NCBI RefSeq assembly: GCF_013359685.1
Contig: NZ_JABFMV010000005.1
Coordinates: 1 to 64,000, forward strand
DNA: 64,000 bases
Direction: 5' to 3'
Source of the DNA: Leifsonia sp. C5G2
GTDB lineage: Bacteria > Actinomycetota > Actinomycetes > Actinomycetales > Microbacteriaceae
The notes beneath the pieces are model-generated. The model worked only from the letters and a program-made list of their open reading frames with translations. It was not told the origin of the DNA and did no database searches. A program made the translations under genes and the position numbers. Below are positions 36,994 through 44,257 of this stretch, piece after piece (position 1 is the stretch's first letter; every line of letters begins with the position of its first letter).

Positions 36994-37710
36994 TCAGTCC
37001 AGGTCCTCCGCGGTGTCCAGGATCTTGGTGATGCGCACCGCGTAGTCCTGGTCGATGACGACGATCTCGCCGTGCGCGATGAGGCGGCCGTTGAGCAGCA
37101 CATCGGCGGGCGAGCCGGCGGAGCGGTCCAGCTCGATGACCGCGCCCGGCTCCATCGCGAGCACGTCGCGCACCGCCATCCGGGTGCGGCCGATCTCCAC
37201 GGTGAGCGCCATCTCCACGTTGCTGATCCGCCCCAGCTTGCCGCCCAGGCCGCTCGTGCCCGAGCGCTCGGCGACGGACGCACGGCCGCGGACCGCGAAC
37301 CACCCGGCCACGCCGGACGGGCCGGAGAGGGCGAACACGGAGGTGGCCGGGTCGGAGAACAGCTCGGCGGCGTCCTCGGTGCGGGCGTCGTCGAGCACGC
37401 CGGCACCGAGCGTGTCGCTCGCCGCCTCCAGGGCGGGCTGCAGCACATCCTCCAGCGCGACCACCGGGGAGCCGTCGGCGCCCTCGTCCACCAGCTGCGG
37501 CGCCTCCAGGAGCACGACGGCGAGGTCGGCCGCGACGGACCCGACGAAGGTGGCGACCACGGCGCGGCCGGCCTCCCGGACCTCGGAGCCCTGCGAGAGC
37601 AGGGGCGTCAGCGGCGTGCCGGTCGGCAACACCCGGGCGAGCGCTTCTGCGGCGGCCTGCGCCTGGCCCAGCGAGAGCCCTGCTGCGTTCGCGGTGCTGG
37701 TCATGCTCAT
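36994..37710 (-). CDS. fliN: Flagellar motor switch protein FliN (with FliY-like N-terminal domain)
   Basis: A 238-residue C-ring component. The last 80 residues are the SpoA/FliN domain (ALTVEIGRTRMAVRDVLAMEPGAVIELDRSAGSPADVLLNG). The N-terminal 150 residues resemble the CheC/FliY-like region, which explains the greater size relative to E. coli FliN. It lies 4 bp after fliM. The next flagellar gene in order, fliO, is about 9 kb away behind the metabolic cassette. Confidence 0.9.
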   Translation of the reverse strand: MSMTSTANAAGLSLGQAQAAAEALARVLPTGTPLTPLLSQGSEVREAGRAVVATFVGSVAADLAVVLLEAPQLVDEGADGSPVVALEDVLQPALEAASDTLGAGVLDDARTEDAAELFSDPATSVFALSGPSGVAGWFAVRGRASVAERSGTSGLGGKLGRISNVEMALTVEIGRTRMAVRDVLAMEPGAVIELDRSAGSPADVLLNGRLIAHGEIVVIDQDYAVRITKILDTAEDLD

Positions 37711-37714
37711 GGGT

Positions 37715-38596
37715 TCAGTCCTCTGTCTTGACGATCACGCAGGCGAGACGGGAGCCGCTCGAGCCGAGGGCGGCCGAGGCGACGGTCTGGCCGCCGACGG
37801 TGAGATCGAACGGGCGGTGTTGCGGGTGCGGGAGCGGGAGCAGGTCGCCGACGCTCAGGTTCAGCACGACGCTGGGGCGGACGTTCGCGGGCGCCAGGCG
37901 CAGGGCGACATCCACCGGGACCTGGGCGAGCTGAGCATCCACCAGCTCCCGCGCGTTCTCGGTGCTGTGGGTCGGGTTCGTCTCGCCCAGCTGCGGCAGC
38001 ACGGCGACGGCGGGAAGGGCGAGCGTCGCGCGTGCGACGTTCTCGCCCACCCGCAGCTCGAAGCCCGCCACGATCATCAGCTCGTTGGTGGCCGCGGCCT
38101 GGGCGAACTGCGAGTTGTACTGGATGGCGTCCACCGAGATCGGGGCGAGCAGGATGGAGCCGAGCGAGTAGCGCAGGTCCTCCAGCGCGTCGTCCATGAG
38201 CCGGCGGACGAGGGCGTGCTCGATCTGGGTGAAGGTGCGCTCGTGGTCGACCGGCGTGCCCTGTCCGCCGAGCATCGCGTTCACCCAGGAGAGCGCCGCG
38301 ATGGTCGGGAACTGGATGACGGCCTTCGGCGTCACGTCGCCGAGCTCGCACAGCACCATGGCCGTGGTGGATGGCAGCGAGGCGGCGTACTCGTCGTACG
38401 TCTGCATCTGCACGGAGTCGCACTCCACCTGGCTGAGCACGCGCACCTTCGCGGTGAGCTGGGTGCCCCACTGCCGGGCGAACGTCTCGAACGCCAGCTC
38501 CAGCACGCGCGAGTGCTCGCGCGCGAGGGTGGTCGGCCGCCGGAAGTCGTAGACCGGCGCCTCGGGGGCGTCCGACGGGGCCTGCAGGATGGTCAC
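37715..38596 (-). CDS. fliM: Flagellar motor switch protein FliM
   Basis: C-ring switch protein of 293 residues, starting at a GTG. The middle CheC-like domain includes LEDLRYSLGSILLAPISVD, and the C-terminus is a SpoA domain with VPVDVALRLAPANVRPSVVLNLSVGDLLPL. The N-terminal CheY-binding EIDALL-type peptide is not evident. The start is 8 nt after a sigma-28-like -10 box with no Shine-Dalgarno site, suggesting a leaderless mRNA. Divergent from flbD-motA-motB. Confidence 0.9.
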   Translation of the reverse strand: MTILQAPSDAPEAPVYDFRRPTTLAREHSRVLELAFETFARQWGTQLTAKVRVLSQVECDSVQMQTYDEYAASLPSTTAMVLCELGDVTPKAVIQFPTIAALSWVNAMLGGQGTPVDHERTFTQIEHALVRRLMDDALEDLRYSLGSILLAPISVDAIQYNSQFAQAAATNELMIVAGFELRVGENVARATLALPAVAVLPQLGETNPTHSTENARELVDAQLAQVPVDVALRLAPANVRPSVVLNLSVGDLLPLPHPQHRPFDLTVGGQTVASAALGSSGSRLACVIVKTED

Positions 38597-38604
38597 GGGA
38601 GCCA

Positions 38605-38631
38605 CTATCGGCAGGTCGGCGGGACCCGTTA
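38605..38631 (-). promoter_or_regulatory. Sigma-28-type promoter of fliM-fliN
   Basis: On the minus strand TAAC, 15 nt, GCCGATAG, with the GTG of fliM 8 nt after the -10 box. Sequence and spacer length are the same as before fliO and flbD. Confidence 0.82.
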
Positions 38632-38682
38632 GCCCCGGCACGGCGCCCGCGGACTCTTCGCCTTCCCGGCTCCCGGTCCCCC

Positions 38683-38709
38683 TAACGACCGACCGCGGCG
38701 GGCCGATAG
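38683..38709 (+). promoter_or_regulatory. Sigma-28-type promoter of flbD-motA-motB
   Basis: TAAC (38683-38686), exactly 15 nt, GCCGATAG (38702-38709). It mirrors the fliM promoter 51 bp away on the other strand, making a divergent sigma-28 promoter pair. A GTG codon in frame with flbD begins 7 nt downstream. Confidence 0.82.
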
Positions 38710-38755
38710 TGCCCTCGTGACGGCTCACCCGGAGCCGAGACCAGGATTCGCGCCC

Positions 38756-39082
38756 ATGATCGTCGTCACCCGATTGAACGACAGCCAGTTTGCGGTCAAC
38801 CCCGACCTCATCGAGCGCATCCACGCCAGTCCGGATACCACTCTCGTCATGGTCGACGGGGCGAAGTTCATCGTCACCGAGTCCCTGAACGAAGTGATCG
38901 AGAAGATCGCCGCGTACCGGGCGCGTGTGATCGCTCTCGCCCACGACCTCCCCGCCGCCGGCCCGCGCCCCGTGCCCGCGCCGCCGCTGGGGCTCGTGAC
39001 GCTGGCCGGGCTGGAAGACGACGAAGCGGTGGAGGCTCACCCCGAGGCCCGCGCCGTCCCCCTCCGAGCAAGGAAGAAGTAA
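38756..39082 (+). CDS. flbD: FlbD-family flagellar protein
   Basis: Small protein of the FlbD family (108 residues here). The signature is MIVVTRLNDSQFAVNPDLIERIHASPDTTLVMVDGAKFIVTESLNEVIEKI; its exact role in the motor or in swarming is not settled. The ATG at 38756 matches the family start and has AGGA 9 nt upstream. A GTG at 38717, 7 nt after the -10 box, would add 13 residues if a leaderless mRNA is used. The C-terminal third is Pro/Ala-rich. TAATG couples it to motA. Confidence 0.85.
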   Translation: MIVVTRLNDSQFAVNPDLIERIHASPDTTLVMVDGAKFIVTESLNEVIEKIAAYRARVIALAHDLPAAGPRPVPAPPLGLVTLAGLEDDEAVEAHPEARAVPLRARKK

Positions 39083-39900
39083 TGGACCCGGCAACGATAA
39101 TCGGCATCGTCCTCGCGTTCGGCGCCGTCGTCGCGATGGTGACGATGGAGGGCGCCCACCTGAGCGCGCTGCTGCTGCCCGCCCCCATGGTGCTGGTCTT
39201 CGGGGCCACCATCGCCGTCGGCATCGCCAGCGGCACGATCAAGGACTTCCTCGTCGCGGTGAAGTCCCTCCCCCGGGCGCTCCGCGGCAAGGTGGAGCCG
39301 CCGCAGCAGGTCATCGACCAGGTCGTCGGCCTCGCCGAGAAGGCCCGCGCCAACGGCCTGCTCGCCATGGAGCAGGAGGCCGACGGCGTCGACGACCCGT
39401 TCCTGAAGCGCGCGCTGCAGAACATCGCGGACGGCACGGACGGCGACGAGCTGCGCGTGCTGCTGGAGGACGAGATCGCCACGCGCTCGAAGAAGGACCG
39501 GGTCGCCGCCAAGTTCTTCAGCGCGATGGGCGGCTACGCGCCCACCATCGGCATCATCGGCACCGTCGTCTCGCTCACGCACGTGCTGGAGAACCTGGCG
39601 GAGCCCGGAGAGTTGGGCCCACTGATCGCGAGCGCCTTCGTCGCCACCCTGTGGGGCCTGATGTCGGCGAACTTCCTCTGGCTTCCGCTCGGATCCCGCC
39701 TCCGGCGGCTGTCCGAGCTGGATGTGGAGCGCATGACCCTGCTCATGGAGGGCGTGCTGGCCGTCCAGGCGGGAAGCCAGCCGCGCCTCCTCGGCGAGCG
39801 CCTGCGCGCCATGGTGCCCGACGGCGAGGCCGACAAGCCCGCGGCCAAGAGCGCGAAGGCGGCGCGCGGCGCGAAGGATCCCGTCGAGGAAGCCGCCTGA
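39082..39900 (+). CDS. motA: Flagellar motor stator protein MotA
   Basis: Stator ion-channel subunit, 272 residues with four membrane helices. Hallmarks include the N-terminal IGIVLAFGAVVAMVTMEG, the cytoplasmic loop with charged residues for torque, and MGGYAPTIGIIGTVVSLTHVL followed by ATLWGLMSANFLWLPLG. Starts within the flbD stop and is followed 1 bp later by motB. The C-terminus has a Lys/Ala-rich tail. Confidence 0.94.
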   Translation: MDPATIIGIVLAFGAVVAMVTMEGAHLSALLLPAPMVLVFGATIAVGIASGTIKDFLVAVKSLPRALRGKVEPPQQVIDQVVGLAEKARANGLLAMEQEADGVDDPFLKRALQNIADGTDGDELRVLLEDEIATRSKKDRVAAKFFSAMGGYAPTIGIIGTVVSLTHVLENLAEPGELGPLIASAFVATLWGLMSANFLWLPLGSRLRRLSELDVERMTLLMEGVLAVQAGSQPRLLGERLRAMVPDGEADKPAAKSAKAARGAKDPVEEAA

Positions 39901-39901
39901 C

Positions 39902-40735
39902 ATGTCCGCCCGTCGACGGAAGAGGCACGAGGAGCCGGAGGAGCACGAGAACGAGGAGCGCTGGATGGCCTCCTACATGGACATGGTCACCGTGCTCATG
40001 TGCATGTTCATCGTGCTGTTCGCCATGTCGACGGTGGACGCGAAGAAGTTCGAGCAGCTGAAGGACTCACTGGCGACCGGATTCGGCCAGGTGAAGACGC
40101 AGAAGATCGACACCGCATCCGGGGTCGTCGTCCCGCCCAAGCATGTCGACGAGGCCGGGAAGGCGACCGACTTCTCTCTCGCCCAGCAGGAGGCGCAGAA
40201 TCTCCAGCACCTGAAGGATCAGATCCAGGCGGCCCTGACCCACGACGGGCTCCAGGACTCGGTGGAGCTGAAGATCGACGAGCGCGGCCTCACGATCGGA
40301 CTCGTGGGCAACTCCACCTTCTTCGACTCGAACCGGGCCGAGCTGAGCGCCCGCGCGGTCGCCGTCCTGAACGACATCGGACCGGTGCTCGCCCCCGCGC
40401 CCTACAACGTCTCGGTAGAGGGCCACGCCGACCTGCGCCAGCCCGGCGCGCCCTACCCGACCAACTGGGAGCTCTCAGCCGGGCGGGCGACCAGCGTGCT
40501 GCGGCACCTGGTGGAGACGAACGGCTTCCCGCAGGAGCGCATCGCCGCCGTCAGCTTCGGCTCAGCGCGTCCGGTCGCCGGCCACACCGGGACGACCGAC
40601 GCCGACCTGGCACAGAACCGGCGGGTGGACGTGGTGGTGCTCTCCGCGCAGCCGGACGAGATCCGCAAGCTGATCCCCCAGGCCCTCCAGTCGCCTGCTC
40701 CCGCGCCCGAGCCCGCTCCCGCCGCCGCCGGCTGA
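39902..40735 (+). CDS. motB: Flagellar motor stator protein MotB
   Basis: Stator subunit that anchors to peptidoglycan, 277 residues. One membrane helix carries the essential Asp-type motif WMASYMDMVTVLMCMFIVLFAM (Asp near residue 24), and the OmpA-like domain spans about 130-255 (NSTFFDSNRAELSARAV, VEGHADLRQ, ELSAGRATSVLRHLV, NRRVDVVV). The presence of that Asp suggests proton coupling. It ends 8 bp from the convergent arabinofuranosidase gene. Confidence 0.94.
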   Translation: MSARRRKRHEEPEEHENEERWMASYMDMVTVLMCMFIVLFAMSTVDAKKFEQLKDSLATGFGQVKTQKIDTASGVVVPPKHVDEAGKATDFSLAQQEAQNLQHLKDQIQAALTHDGLQDSVELKIDERGLTIGLVGNSTFFDSNRAELSARAVAVLNDIGPVLAPAPYNVSVEGHADLRQPGAPYPTNWELSAGRATSVLRHLVETNGFPQERIAAVSFGSARPVAGHTGTTDADLAQNRRVDVVVLSAQPDEIRKLIPQALQSPAPAPEPAPAAAG

Positions 40736-40743
40736 GTGCCGGC

Positions 40744-42249
40744 CTAGGCGAGGGAGACGGCTGTCCAGGAGACCGGGGGCAGGCTCAGGGTGAGCTCGCC
40801 GTCGGCCAGGGACGCCTCCGGGGTCGCGCGCAGGCCGACGCGGGTCTGGTCCTGCAGCGTGTTCTTCGCGTACACGTCGTCGTCCCACAGCGACAACGCC
40901 TCCCGGACGCGGTCCACGCCCAGGTCGCGCACATCCACCCGGACCGTCTGCGTCTCCGTCGTGCTGCGATTCACCACGAACAGCGCGGCGGAGCCGGTGG
41001 CCTCGTCGAAAGTGGCGACAGCATCCACCAGGTCGGCCTCGCCGTACACCGCCGTCTCGTAGGTCCCTGTCGCGATCGTCGGACGCAGCACCTCGCCCGC
41101 CGCCAGCCGGCTGGTCACCGAGAACGGGAAGAACGTCGACTGCCGCCAGGCGTCGCCGCCCGGCTCGGTCATGATCGGCGCGATCGCGTTGACCAGCTGC
41201 GCGAGGGAGGCGCTGGTCACGCGGTCGTGGTTCTTCAGCAGCGTGATGAGCAGGTTGCCGAGCACGACCGCGTCGGCCACCGAGTAGACGTCCTCCAGCA
41301 GCCGCGGCGCGTACCGCCACTCGTCGCCGACCTCGCCCGACTCCTTGTGCTCGTCGAGGTACCAGATGTTCCACTCGTCGAAGGAGACCTGGATGCGCTT
41401 CCTGCTCTTCAGCCGGTTGCCGACGTGATCGGCCGTGGAGACGACGGTGTCGATGAAGTACTGCATGTCCACCGACGACGCCAGGAACGAGCCGAGGTCG
41501 CCGCCGCGCTCCTGGTAGTAGGCGTGCGCGGAGATGTAGTCGACGTGCTCGTAGGAGTGCTCGAGCACGACGCGCTCCCACTCGCCGAAGGTCGGCATCC
41601 CGGAGCCGGAGGAGCCGCACACCACGAGCTGGAGGTCCTTGTCGGCCGTCTTCATCGCCGCGGCGGTGCGGGCGGCGAGCTTGCCGTAGTCGTCCGCCGT
41701 CATGTAGCCGGTCTGCCACGGGCCGTCCATCTCGTTGCCGAGGCACCACATCCTGATATCGTGCGGCTTCGGGGTGCCGTTGGCGACGCGCTGGTCGCTG
41801 AGGGCGGTGCCGGAGGGGTGGTTGGCGTACTCGAGCAGGTCGAGGGCCTCCTGGATGCCGCGGGTGCCCAGGTTGACGGCGAGCATCAGCTCGGAGCCGG
41901 TCAGCTTCAGCCAGCGGGCGAACTCGTCGAGCCCGACCTGGTTCGACTCCAGCGAGTGCCAGGCGAGGTCGCGGCGCACCGGCCGCCGGTCGCGGGGTCC
42001 GACCGAGTCCTCCCAGCGGAAGCCGGACACGAAGTTGCCGCCCGGGTAGCGGACCGTCGTCGTGCCGAGCTCGCGGACCAGGTCGACCACGTCGAGCCGG
42101 AAGCCGTCCTCGTTCGCCGTCGGATGCCCCGGCTCGTAGATCCCGTCGTAGACGCAGCGCCCGAGGTGCTCGACGAACGAGCCGAAGAGGCGGCGGTCGA
42201 CGGTCGCGACGCGGTTGGAGCGGGCGAGGGCGATGCGGGACTCGGTCAT
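40744..42249 (-). CDS. GH51 alpha-L-arabinofuranosidase
   Basis: Intracellular exo-enzyme that removes L-arabinofuranose from arabinan or arabinoxylan fragments, 501 residues. The acid/base motif WCLGNEMDGPW is near residue 175 and the nucleophile motif VSFDEWNIWY near 295. The usual GH51 start FGSFVEHLGRCVYDGIYEPGHP is present. The ATG at 42249 has AGGAG at 5 nt; a longer ATG frame from 42315 would translate three tandem 15-bp repeats. No sugar transporter lies beside it, so it may be a lone accessory gene next to motB. Confidence 0.9.
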   Translation of the reverse strand: MTESRIALARSNRVATVDRRLFGSFVEHLGRCVYDGIYEPGHPTANEDGFRLDVVDLVRELGTTTVRYPGGNFVSGFRWEDSVGPRDRRPVRRDLAWHSLESNQVGLDEFARWLKLTGSELMLAVNLGTRGIQEALDLLEYANHPSGTALSDQRVANGTPKPHDIRMWCLGNEMDGPWQTGYMTADDYGKLAARTAAAMKTADKDLQLVVCGSSGSGMPTFGEWERVVLEHSYEHVDYISAHAYYQERGGDLGSFLASSVDMQYFIDTVVSTADHVGNRLKSRKRIQVSFDEWNIWYLDEHKESGEVGDEWRYAPRLLEDVYSVADAVVLGNLLITLLKNHDRVTSASLAQLVNAIAPIMTEPGGDAWRQSTFFPFSVTSRLAAGEVLRPTIATGTYETAVYGEADLVDAVATFDEATGSAALFVVNRSTTETQTVRVDVRDLGVDRVREALSLWDDDVYAKNTLQDQTRVGLRATPEASLADGELTLSLPPVSWTAVSLA

Positions 42250-42260
42250 GGATCTCCTGT

Positions 42261-42305
42261 GCTCGACGGTGAGGGGCTCGACGGTGAGGGTCTCGACCGT
42301 GAGGG
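42261..42305. repeat. Three tandem 15-bp repeats upstream of the arabinofuranosidase
   Basis: Unit GCTCGACGGTGAGGG occurs three times head to tail, the third copy with two changes. It lies in the 5' untranslated region or, if a longer start is used, would add three LTVE-type repeats to the protein. It may vary in copy number between strains. Confidence 0.75.
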
Positions 42306-42385
42306 GCTCCTCCATCTTGCTGGGCCGGGATGCTGCGGTGTCAAAAATTTTCGTTCGCGTTTTCGGGACGCTCTAGGCTCGTCAC

Positions 42386-43135
42386 GTGCCGATCCTCCAG
42401 GAGCTCGCCCCGACCCTGCTCGGTGTCGCGGTGCTCGCGCTGGTCGCCGTCACGGTGCTCGCCGCGTACGGTGTCCCGCACCGCTGGGCACCGGCGCTCG
42501 CCATCCTGCGCGGCGCTGCTCAGCTCGCCGTCATCAGCCTGGTCCTGGCCGGCGTCATCACCGACCCGCTGTGGGTCGCGCTCGCGCTCCTCATCATGTT
42601 CTCGGTGGCGGCCGCGACCGCGACGCGCCGGGTGGGCTGGTCGCGCGACCACGCCGTGATGATGGCGACCGGGATGGCGACCGGCGTGCTGGTGGCGGCC
42701 GGGGTCGTGTTCGCCACAGGGGCGATCGAGTTCAACGCCCGGTATGCACTCGCGATCGGCGGCATCGTCATCGGCAACTCGATGAGCATCGCGACCCTCA
42801 CCGGGCGACGCTTCACCGAGGCGACGGACGACCACTGGGACGAGGTGGAGGGGTGGCTGGCCCTCGGCGCCACCCCGCGCCAGTCGACTCTGGAGCTCGC
42901 GCGCGGCGCGGTCTACTCCGCGCTCATCCCGTCGGTCGACCAGACCAAGACCACCGGGCTCGTGACCCTCCCCGGCGCCTTCGTCGGCGCGATCTTCGGC
43001 GGGGTGTCGCCGCTGGAGGCCGGGCGGTTCCAGGTGGTCGTGCTCGCCGCGATCATGGCGGCAGGCTCCATCACGGCGGTCATCGTGACCGCCTGGCTCG
43101 CGCCGGTGAAGGTGCGGCCCGCGCGGCTTCGGTGA
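42386..43135 (+). CDS. UPF0014/FetB-like ABC permease
   Basis: A 249-residue membrane protein of the FetB (YbbM) family with about seven helices. Typical segments are NARYALAIGGIVIGNSMSIATLTGRRF, EGWLALGATPRQS and VDQTKTTGLVTLPGAFVGAIFGG. In E. coli FetB works with the ATPase FetA in iron export; no ATPase gene is near here. The GTG at 42386 has no Shine-Dalgarno site, but TAGGCT ends 6 nt before it, suggesting a leaderless mRNA. It converges with arsR. Confidence 0.82.
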   Translation: MPILQELAPTLLGVAVLALVAVTVLAAYGVPHRWAPALAILRGAAQLAVISLVLAGVITDPLWVALALLIMFSVAAATATRRVGWSRDHAVMMATGMATGVLVAAGVVFATGAIEFNARYALAIGGIVIGNSMSIATLTGRRFTEATDDHWDEVEGWLALGATPRQSTLELARGAVYSALIPSVDQTKTTGLVTLPGAFVGAIFGGVSPLEAGRFQVVVLAAIMAAGSITAVIVTAWLAPVKVRPARLR

Positions 43136-43142
43136 GGTCGTC

Positions 43143-43511
43143 TCAGACCGACGTCAGGAACGACGAGACGGCATCCAGCGACCCCGGCACGATGCGGTAG
43201 TACGCCCAGGTGCCGCGCTTGCTGCGGCTGAGGAAGCCGGCGTCGACGAGGATCTTGAGGTGGTGCGACACCGTCGGCTGCGAGAGCCCCAGGGGTTCGG
43301 TGAGGTCGCACACGCAGGCCTCTCCGTCTTCGTGCGCGGCGACCATGGAGATCAGGCGCAGGCGGGCCGGGTCGGCGAGCGCCTTCATCGCCCGGGCGAC
43401 CGAGACCGCGTTCTCCTCGCCGATGACCTCACGCGTGATGGGCGCGCAGCAGGCCTGCAGGTCGCGCAACGGGAGGAGTTCGGTGATGGTCACGCTGCAA
43501 TCTTCGCCCAT
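43143..43511 (-). CDS. arsR: ArsR/SmtB-family arsenic-responsive repressor
   Basis: Winged-helix repressor of 122 residues. It has ACC near residues 20-22 and EACVCDL in the recognition-proximal helix, plus the HTH LGLSQPTVSHHLKILVDAGFLSRSKRG. Adjacent N-terminal cysteines are used for As(III) in the Corynebacterium ArsR type; the CxC resembles the classic ELCVC motif. I prefer the ATG at 43511; an ATG at 43541 would translate a palindromic operator and add ten residues. Two operators lie between it and the divergent ars genes. It should release DNA when As(III) or Sb(III) binds. Confidence 0.87.
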   Translation of the reverse strand: MGEDCSVTITELLPLRDLQACCAPITREVIGEENAVSVARAMKALADPARLRLISMVAAHEDGEACVCDLTEPLGLSQPTVSHHLKILVDAGFLSRSKRGTWAYYRIVPGSLDAVSSFLTSV

Positions 43512-43533
43512 ACATTGACAACCGTCAATGTAT
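43510..43533. promoter_or_regulatory. ArsR operator 1
   Basis: Perfect palindrome ATACATTGAC-N4-GTCAATGTAT. It overlaps the likely arsR start codon, as expected for an autoregulatory site. Confidence 0.8.
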
Positions 43534-43547
43534 TCGTTCATGGTGTG

Positions 43548-43569
43548 TTCATCGACAAACGTCGATGAA
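43548..43569. promoter_or_regulatory. ArsR operator 2
   Basis: Perfect palindrome TTCATCGAC-N4-GTCGATGAA. The arms resemble operator 1 and the centres are 37 bp apart. It lies 15 bp before the cysteine-rich mini-gene, so it probably controls the plus-strand ars transcript. Confidence 0.75.
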
Positions 43570-43584
43570 GAAGGGAGGATCATC

Positions 43585-43653
43585 ATGGGATGCTGCGACA
43601 GCGACGACTGCCAGGTGCTGCCGGACGGCTCGTGCTCGCCCGACTGCTGCTGA
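43585..43653 (+). CDS. Cysteine-rich 22-residue peptide
   Basis: A mini-ORF beginning MGCCDSDDC and ending SPDCC, with six Cys in 22 residues (positions 3, 4, 9, 17, 21 and 22) and five Asp. A strong AGGGAGG lies 6 nt before the ATG, and the frame ends in TGA 61 bp before arsC. It sits immediately after ArsR operator 2 on the arsC strand. The composition is that of a metallothionein or metalloid-binding peptide, though a translated leader that senses Cys supply or arsenite is an alternative. I know of no described family for it. Confidence 0.55.
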   Translation: MGCCDSDDCQVLPDGSCSPDCC

Positions 43654-43714
43654 CAGAGCCGGGCCGCCGTCCCGCCCGGCCGGCGGCCCACCCCTCGACG
43701 ACATGGAGCTGAAC

Positions 43715-44143
43715 ATGACCACCACCCCGACCGTCCTGTTCGTCTGCGTGCACAACGCCGGGCGCTCGCAGATGGCCGCAGGCTTCCTCCGCGAGCTCTC
43801 GGGCGGGAGCGTGGAAGTGCTCTCCGCCGGCTCCGAGCCGAAGGACAGCCTGAACCCCGTCGCCGTTCAGGCCATGGCCGAGGTCGGCATCGACATCGCC
43901 GGCAACACGCCGAAAGTACTCACCACCGAGGCGGTGAAGGACTCCGACGTGGTCATCACGATGGGCTGCGGCGACACCTGCCCGATCTTCCCCGGCAAGC
44001 GCTACGAGGACTGGGAGCTCACCGACCCGGCCGGCCGCCCGATCGAGGAGGTGCGGCCCATCCGCGACGAGATCGAGCGGCGCGTGCGGCAGCTGCTGGC
44101 GGAGGTCGCGCCCGGCGAGGTCGCGCCCGGCGCTCCGGCGTAG
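43715..44143 (+). CDS. arsC: Arsenate reductase, low-molecular-weight phosphatase type
   Basis: Reduces arsenate to arsenite, 142 residues. The PTPase-like loop CVHNAGRS (Cys near residue 10, CX5R) is intact, and GCGDTCPIF near residue 88 supplies the further cysteines used in the redox relay. Actinobacterial relatives use mycothiol or thioredoxin. The ATG at 43715 has GGAG at 6 nt, better than the ATG at 43703. No arsenite efflux gene (arsB or acr3) is in the window. The C-terminus has a short duplicated EVAPGEVAPG. Confidence 0.9.
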   Translation: MTTTPTVLFVCVHNAGRSQMAAGFLRELSGGSVEVLSAGSEPKDSLNPVAVQAMAEVGIDIAGNTPKVLTTEAVKDSDVVITMGCGDTCPIFPGKRYEDWELTDPAGRPIEEVRPIRDEIERRVRQLLAEVAPGEVAPGAPA

Positions 44144-44206
44144 CAGGCATGCCCGCGCGCGCCGCGGTCGCCTCCCGAGCACACGACATGAACGCGTACT
44201 GAGACG

Positions 44207-44242
44207 ACGAACCCCCGCCCTGCTCGGCAGGACGGGGGTTCG
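44207..44242. terminator. Bidirectional terminator-like hairpin
   Basis: AACCCCCGCCCTGC and GCAGGACGGGGGTT form a near-perfect G/C-rich stem with a TCG loop between the convergent arsC and surface protein genes. It would serve both transcripts. Confidence 0.7.
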
Positions 44243-44257
44243 TTGGCCGGGTGCGCG

